From assembly GCA_043787975.1 (NCBI GenBank), contig JAYVUK010000016.1, forward strand, positions 45,984 through 109,983: a DNA stretch of 64,000 nucleotides, in the 5' to 3' direction. Made by a program: the position numbers and the translations under genes. This document shows, in pieces, positions 60,861-64,000 of the stretch; within the stretch, counting starts at the first letter, position 1; every line of letters starts with the position of its first letter. The notes under the pieces are model-generated. The model searched no databases. It saw only the letters and a list, made by a program, of their open reading frames with translations, and was not told where the DNA came from. Source of the DNA: JAPLDA01 sp043787975 (GTDB lineage Bacteria; Bacteroidota; Bacteroidia; AKYH767-A; 2013-40CM-41-45).

Positions 60861-60888
60861 TTTGGTCTTTCGTCATTTGTCTATTGTC
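60861..60888. repeat. Right imperfect inverted repeat bounding the four-helix-bundle gene
   Basis: This 28-bp sequence beginning TTTGGTCTTTCGTC pairs with 60464-60491 in inverted orientation. It lies 3 bp outside the start codon of the four-helix-bundle gene and just before the tolC stop at 60891. Confidence 0.6.
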
Positions 60889-60890
60889 CT

Positions 60891-62327
60891 TTAAAATGCG
60901 AGTGGTTTTCCCTGGTAGAAATCAAGAATTTTAATACGGAATATATAATCATATTTTGCCTGCAGCAAATCTGCCTGTGCCTTTGCCAGGTTATTTTTCG
61001 ACAAGAGGAAATCATTCGTGCTGATCAAACCTAAATTGTATTTCTGGTTGTTGTAATTAAATGCTTCCTCCAACGATTGAACACTTTTATCATTTGCCAC
61101 ATATTTTTTGTAGGCCGTATTTGCATCAGCGATTGCCTGCTGAACACTCTTGTACAACGCTTTCTTTGTTGACTCAAGTGTCAGGCGAGATTGCTGTAAA
61201 TTGATTCTTGCATGAGCAATGTTTGTTTTTGTCGACCAGCCATTGAATATTGGAATCGATAAATTGAATCCAATCGATTTACTCAGGTTATCATTGAACT
61301 GATCACCGAAAGATTTTTTTTCAAATGATGTGGACGACTCCTGAAAAATAGAATACACAGGAATCGGTATTGAATCGGAAGTATATCCAATGACCGGAAA
61401 TGTTCCTGTAGGAGTGCTTTTAAAATTTTGAGACGCCGAAGAATAATTCGTACTCAACGAACCACCAAACGTGAGCCGTGGAGATCGGCCGCCACGGGCA
61501 ATGGATAAACTTTTTTCAGCGCTCATTACTTTGTATTCTGAACTCTTAATGTCTGGTTGAGTGGTGAGTGCAGCAGAATAGATGTTGTGCACATTTGAGT
61601 CAATGGCATTCACAGCAGGAACCTGAACGGCAGGTTCAACAATCGTAAAATTGCTTACACTATCCAGTTCCAGTAATTGAGTTAATGAAAGAAGAGATTG
61701 ATCTAATTGCGACTGTGCCGTAATCAACTTAACTTCATCCGTAGAATATTGCGCTTCCAGATCAAGAAAATTTCCTTTCGAAACCGAACCAAGTTCATAC
61801 ATGCGTTGTGTTTTATCACGTTCGCCCTTTGTTGTATTCACCTGCTCCTGCGTCGTTTTCAGCAATTCCCGGTTGTATAAAACCTGGAGATAATAGGTTA
61901 CCACATTCAGCGAAATGTCATTCCTGATTTTATCCAGATCAGACCGGCTCGACTTGTAATTCAGCTTGCTTTGCTTCAGTGAATTCTGCAATTGAAATCC
62001 GTCAAAGACCGTAACGCTGCTACTCAACGAAAAATTATTTGACTGAACCTGGCTGGTGGTAAACTGGTTGGAAGTAGGATCAATGCTGCGTCCGTAGTAG
62101 TAGTTATGGCTTACATTACCATTGATGCTGGGAAAAAAACTTGCAATACTCTGCTGGTAATTTTCTTTGGAAGATTCGGTATTCAGTTCCGATTGTTTCA
62201 CGGAAATATTGTGACTCAATGCATAGTCAATACATTGCTGGAGCGTCCAGGCTTGCTGTGCTTCGCTGCGAAAACTTCCAATAAAAACCAGTGAAATGAA
62301 AACTAAAAATATTCGTACTTCCCTCAT
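60891..62327 (-). CDS. TolC family outer-membrane efflux protein
   Basis: This 478-residue protein has a signal peptide (IFLVFISLVFIGSFRSEA) then WTLQQCIDYALSHNISVKQSEL, the typical TolC/OEP opening. Two internally repeated helical halves follow, with SKGNFLDLEAQYSTDEVKLITAQSQLDQSLLSLTQLL and KYNLGLISTNDFLLSKNNLAKAQADLLQAKYDYIFRIKILDFYQG. It forms the outer-membrane exit duct for the adaptor encoded after it. Confidence 0.9.
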   Translation of the reverse strand: MREVRIFLVFISLVFIGSFRSEAQQAWTLQQCIDYALSHNISVKQSELNTESSKENYQQSIASFFPSINGNVSHNYYYGRSIDPTSNQFTTSQVQSNNFSLSSSVTVFDGFQLQNSLKQSKLNYKSSRSDLDKIRNDISLNVVTYYLQVLYNRELLKTTQEQVNTTKGERDKTQRMYELGSVSKGNFLDLEAQYSTDEVKLITAQSQLDQSLLSLTQLLELDSVSNFTIVEPAVQVPAVNAIDSNVHNIYSAALTTQPDIKSSEYKVMSAEKSLSIARGGRSPRLTFGGSLSTNYSSASQNFKSTPTGTFPVIGYTSDSIPIPVYSIFQESSTSFEKKSFGDQFNDNLSKSIGFNLSIPIFNGWSTKTNIAHARINLQQSRLTLESTKKALYKSVQQAIADANTAYKKYVANDKSVQSLEEAFNYNNQKYNLGLISTNDFLLSKNNLAKAQADLLQAKYDYIFRIKILDFYQGKPLAF

Positions 62328-62405
62328 ACATAAATTTTAACGGTGCAAAGTAAAACAAAGGAAATGATAAAAAAACACCTTAACGAAGATTAACGAAAAG
62401 TCTCA

Positions 62406-63170
62406 TCAGGCAGTAATTCTCTCTGGCATTTCACGATATAATTTTCCGTTCAACTGACAACCTCCTTTTGCATGAAGAGGATGATCTGACTCAATAGTCG
62501 GATCGTTCGGATTGTCATTAAAATAATGCTTCCCCCACTGCTTAAAGAAAAAAGCTACTTTTTGTTTCCTGCATTGTCTCATGATCTCGGTAATCCATTC
62601 TTTTTTTACAGGTCTTGCTTTATGACCTGATTCACCTCCTACAATTGCCCAATCAATTTTATTTAGATTGAGATTAGGAAGCGCACCGATTAAAGGTTCT
62701 AAAGAGAGAAATTTTATTTTTGCCCTTATCTTTCTTAAACAGTCAATACGCCACATTTCCATCTCATTTTCGACAGACACTCCCATCCAGATGTTCTTCG
62801 TCCACTTTAATTCTGTATGAAGTTCAAGCAAACGATCCCCACGTTTTGTTAAAATCTGAAACGTATGCTGTTTACAATCATTCATTACTTTAAAAACATC
62901 TTTGATGAAAGACAATGGAACGTCCTTATGAAAAAGGTCGCTCATTGAATTTACAAATACAATTTTATTACCTGACCATGTATAAGGAATATCAAGAGTT
63001 TCAGGATGAACACGAAGTTTAAATCCATCCTTATATTTTTCCATTCCCATTGCCTGCAACCGATAGGACATGGTTTCTGCATAACAAAACTTACAACCTT
63101 GTGAAATTTTATCGCAACCAGTTGTAGGATTCCAGGTTAGTTCAGTCCATTCTATATTTGAATTTGCCAT
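62406..63170 (-). CDS. DUF5131 (phage Gp37/Gp68) three-Cys-motif protein
   Basis: This 254-residue protein opens IEWTELTWNPTTGCDKISQGCKFCYAE, giving C-x7-C-x2-C, the three-Cys motif of the radical SAM-like family PF07505. It continues with FVNSMSDLFHKDVP, FQILTKR, WMGVSVEN, FLSLEPLIG and AIVGGESGHKARPV, all typical. The family is found in phages and accessory islands and is regularly paired with TcmP, which is the next gene upstream. The reaction is not known. Confidence 0.9.
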   Translation of the reverse strand: MANSNIEWTELTWNPTTGCDKISQGCKFCYAETMSYRLQAMGMEKYKDGFKLRVHPETLDIPYTWSGNKIVFVNSMSDLFHKDVPLSFIKDVFKVMNDCKQHTFQILTKRGDRLLELHTELKWTKNIWMGVSVENEMEMWRIDCLRKIRAKIKFLSLEPLIGALPNLNLNKIDWAIVGGESGHKARPVKKEWITEIMRQCRKQKVAFFFKQWGKHYFNDNPNDPTIESDHPLHAKGGCQLNGKLYREMPERITA

Positions 63171-63172
63171 TT

Positions 63173-63889
63173 TTATTTTTTGTTTATTCTGATGATGACA
63201 AGTCTTTCATCATTGTCAATATAAAAGCCTCCTTTTTTTACTGGTAAATTATCTAACGAAACAACTTCAATATTGTTAGTTGGCTGAATGAATGTCTTTA
63301 AGATTTTCGTTGAGTGGCTGGGAAGAAAACCGCTTTCTAAACCAAACAATTCTATATCTTTATTTGTTAAGTCATCCTTTCCTTTAATAAAATCCAGTAA
63401 TTTTTCCGGGTATTGCGATACTTCAACCTCGCTAAATAATTCACCAGTATTTTCAATTTTGAAACCCTTGCCTTGACCAGCATCTAATTTCCACTTTGCT
63501 TCAAGCATCGCTTTGAAACCTTTTTGATGGCTAGTGAAGAAAAACAGGCAGTATGTATTTTGAGCATCTCTTTGAATTCGAAAAGTATCAACAAATATTT
63601 TCTCCTTTTTTAAATACACTCTGAATTGAGATTTTAATTTTTCTATAAAATCATCCACGCCTCTGAAATCAGGAACTTTATTGTCAAAAAGCTGCGTGAG
63701 TAGTTTTTGCAGAGGTAATCCTCCTGCGAAATTTTCTTCCATAGACTTCGGCGCAAACCTATACATAGGCGATGCTGGAACAAATAAAATTATTTCCGCT
63801 TTGTGATTCGACAATAAACTTTGAATTTGTTGAGGGCTAACTTCCTTATATCCGTATGGATCAATAAATAATAATGCTCTTTCCGTTTT
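63173..63889 (-). pseudogene. tcmP: Three-Cys-motif partner protein TcmP, 5' truncated
   Basis: The frame is open from a TGA at 63929-63931 down to 63173 but has no ATG or GTG. The TTG at 63814 lies in the middle of conserved coding text. Upstream of that TTG the frame still reads TcmP sequence (TERALLFIDPYGYKEV, then IILFVPASPMYRFA), a hallmark of the family. TYCLFFFTSHQKGFKAMLEAKW and FLPSHSTKIL follow downstream. The N-terminal domain of usual TcmP proteins, more than 100 residues, is missing. The DNA immediately before it ends an IS5-type transposase, so the gene was probably split by insertion and the 5' part may lie beyond the element. Stop of this frame at 63173 is 3 bp from DUF5131, matching the usual coupled pair. 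Confidence 0.75.
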
Positions 63890-63917
63890 AATTTTATTTA
63901 TAACACTTAGTAACTGT

Positions 63918-64000
63918 TTAAATTTTATTCAATAATAATCTTAAGGAAGCCAAATAAATCATGGCTTGACTGGATTCCAATAAGTACTCAAAATCTCTAC
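63918..64000 (-). mobile_element. C-terminal end of an IS5-family transposase (partial)
   Basis: From the window edge the minus strand is open in one frame for 26 codons, ending at TAA 63918-63920. The residues (RDFEYLLESSQAMIYLASLRLLLNKI) match the last helix of IS5-family DDE transposases, whose proteins end in a text like DYE-L---EAMI-LAMIRLMLRRL. The terminal inverted repeat should lie between the stop and about 63890 but cannot be fixed without the other end. Confidence 0.7.

Noticed and set aside
63173..63814. A 213-residue intact protein starting at TTG 63814
   Set aside because: The TTG sits inside conserved TcmP text that continues upstream in frame, so the gene is truncated rather than starting here.

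Overview
The window is chromosomal DNA of a Bacteroidota bacterium. The evidence is a type IX secretion (T9SS) C-terminal sorting domain, giant secreted proteins with Cytophaga-type Ig-like modules, four-helix-bundle and WbqC-type proteins, AT-rich intergenic DNA without Shine-Dalgarno sequences, and TAnnTTTG-like -7 boxes. Genus cannot be fixed from sequence alone. No rRNA, tRNA or CRISPR array was recognised.

Layout. Positions 1-566 hold the 3' end of smc (+ strand), followed by a bidirectional terminator. Nearly everything else is on the minus strand, so transcription runs from high to low coordinates. From 16471 down to 700 there is a surface/secretion block: a 3280-residue secreted mosaic protein ending in a dockerin-like Ca-binding pair, a small secreted protein that is essentially a copy of that pair, a 1336-residue T9SS cargo with six 52-residue repeats, and a thioredoxin-fold protein.

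Positions 55987 to 16917 form one long exopolysaccharide/capsule locus in a single direction, with many ATGA or 1-nt stop/start overlaps. It encodes export (Wza, Wzc with a Tyr-Gly tail, Wzx, a Wzy-like polymerase, Wzi) and a polyprenyl-phosphate sugar transferase. It also encodes at least five glycosyltransferases, five methyltransferases, an amino-sugar block (RffA aminotransferase, NeuD/PglD acetyltransferase, WbqC), an AsnB-like amidotransferase, a bi-domain oxidoreductase, a toroid protein, a NodB-like deacetylase and a tandem pair of nucleotidyltransferase-fold proteins. A carrier-protein acyl module (ACP, SDR, AMP-ligase, LuxE, LuxC, hexapeptide acyltransferase) completes it. The likely logic is that activated sugars are assembled on a lipid carrier, decorated with amino, amide, methyl and possibly acyl/aldehyde-derived groups, flipped by Wzx, polymerised, and exported through Wzc/Wza, with Wzi at the surface. 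General NDP-sugar genes (rmlAB, ugd) and a Wzb phosphatase are not in the window.

Positions 56258-58089 carry three small envelope genes, including a Rieske-fold lipoprotein without iron ligands. Positions 58318-62327 hold tolC, an efflux adaptor and tsaB, with a four-helix-bundle gene inserted between the two efflux genes and bounded by imperfect inverted repeats. The right edge (62406-64000) carries a DUF5131 three-Cys protein and the 3' part of its partner gene tcmP. tcmP appears cut by an IS5-family transposase whose last codons run off the window.

The most promising material for new biology is the acyl/LuxCE module and the nucleotidyltransferase pair in the polysaccharide locus, the dockerin-like duplication, the four-helix-bundle insertion, and the interrupted tcmP/DUF5131 pair.
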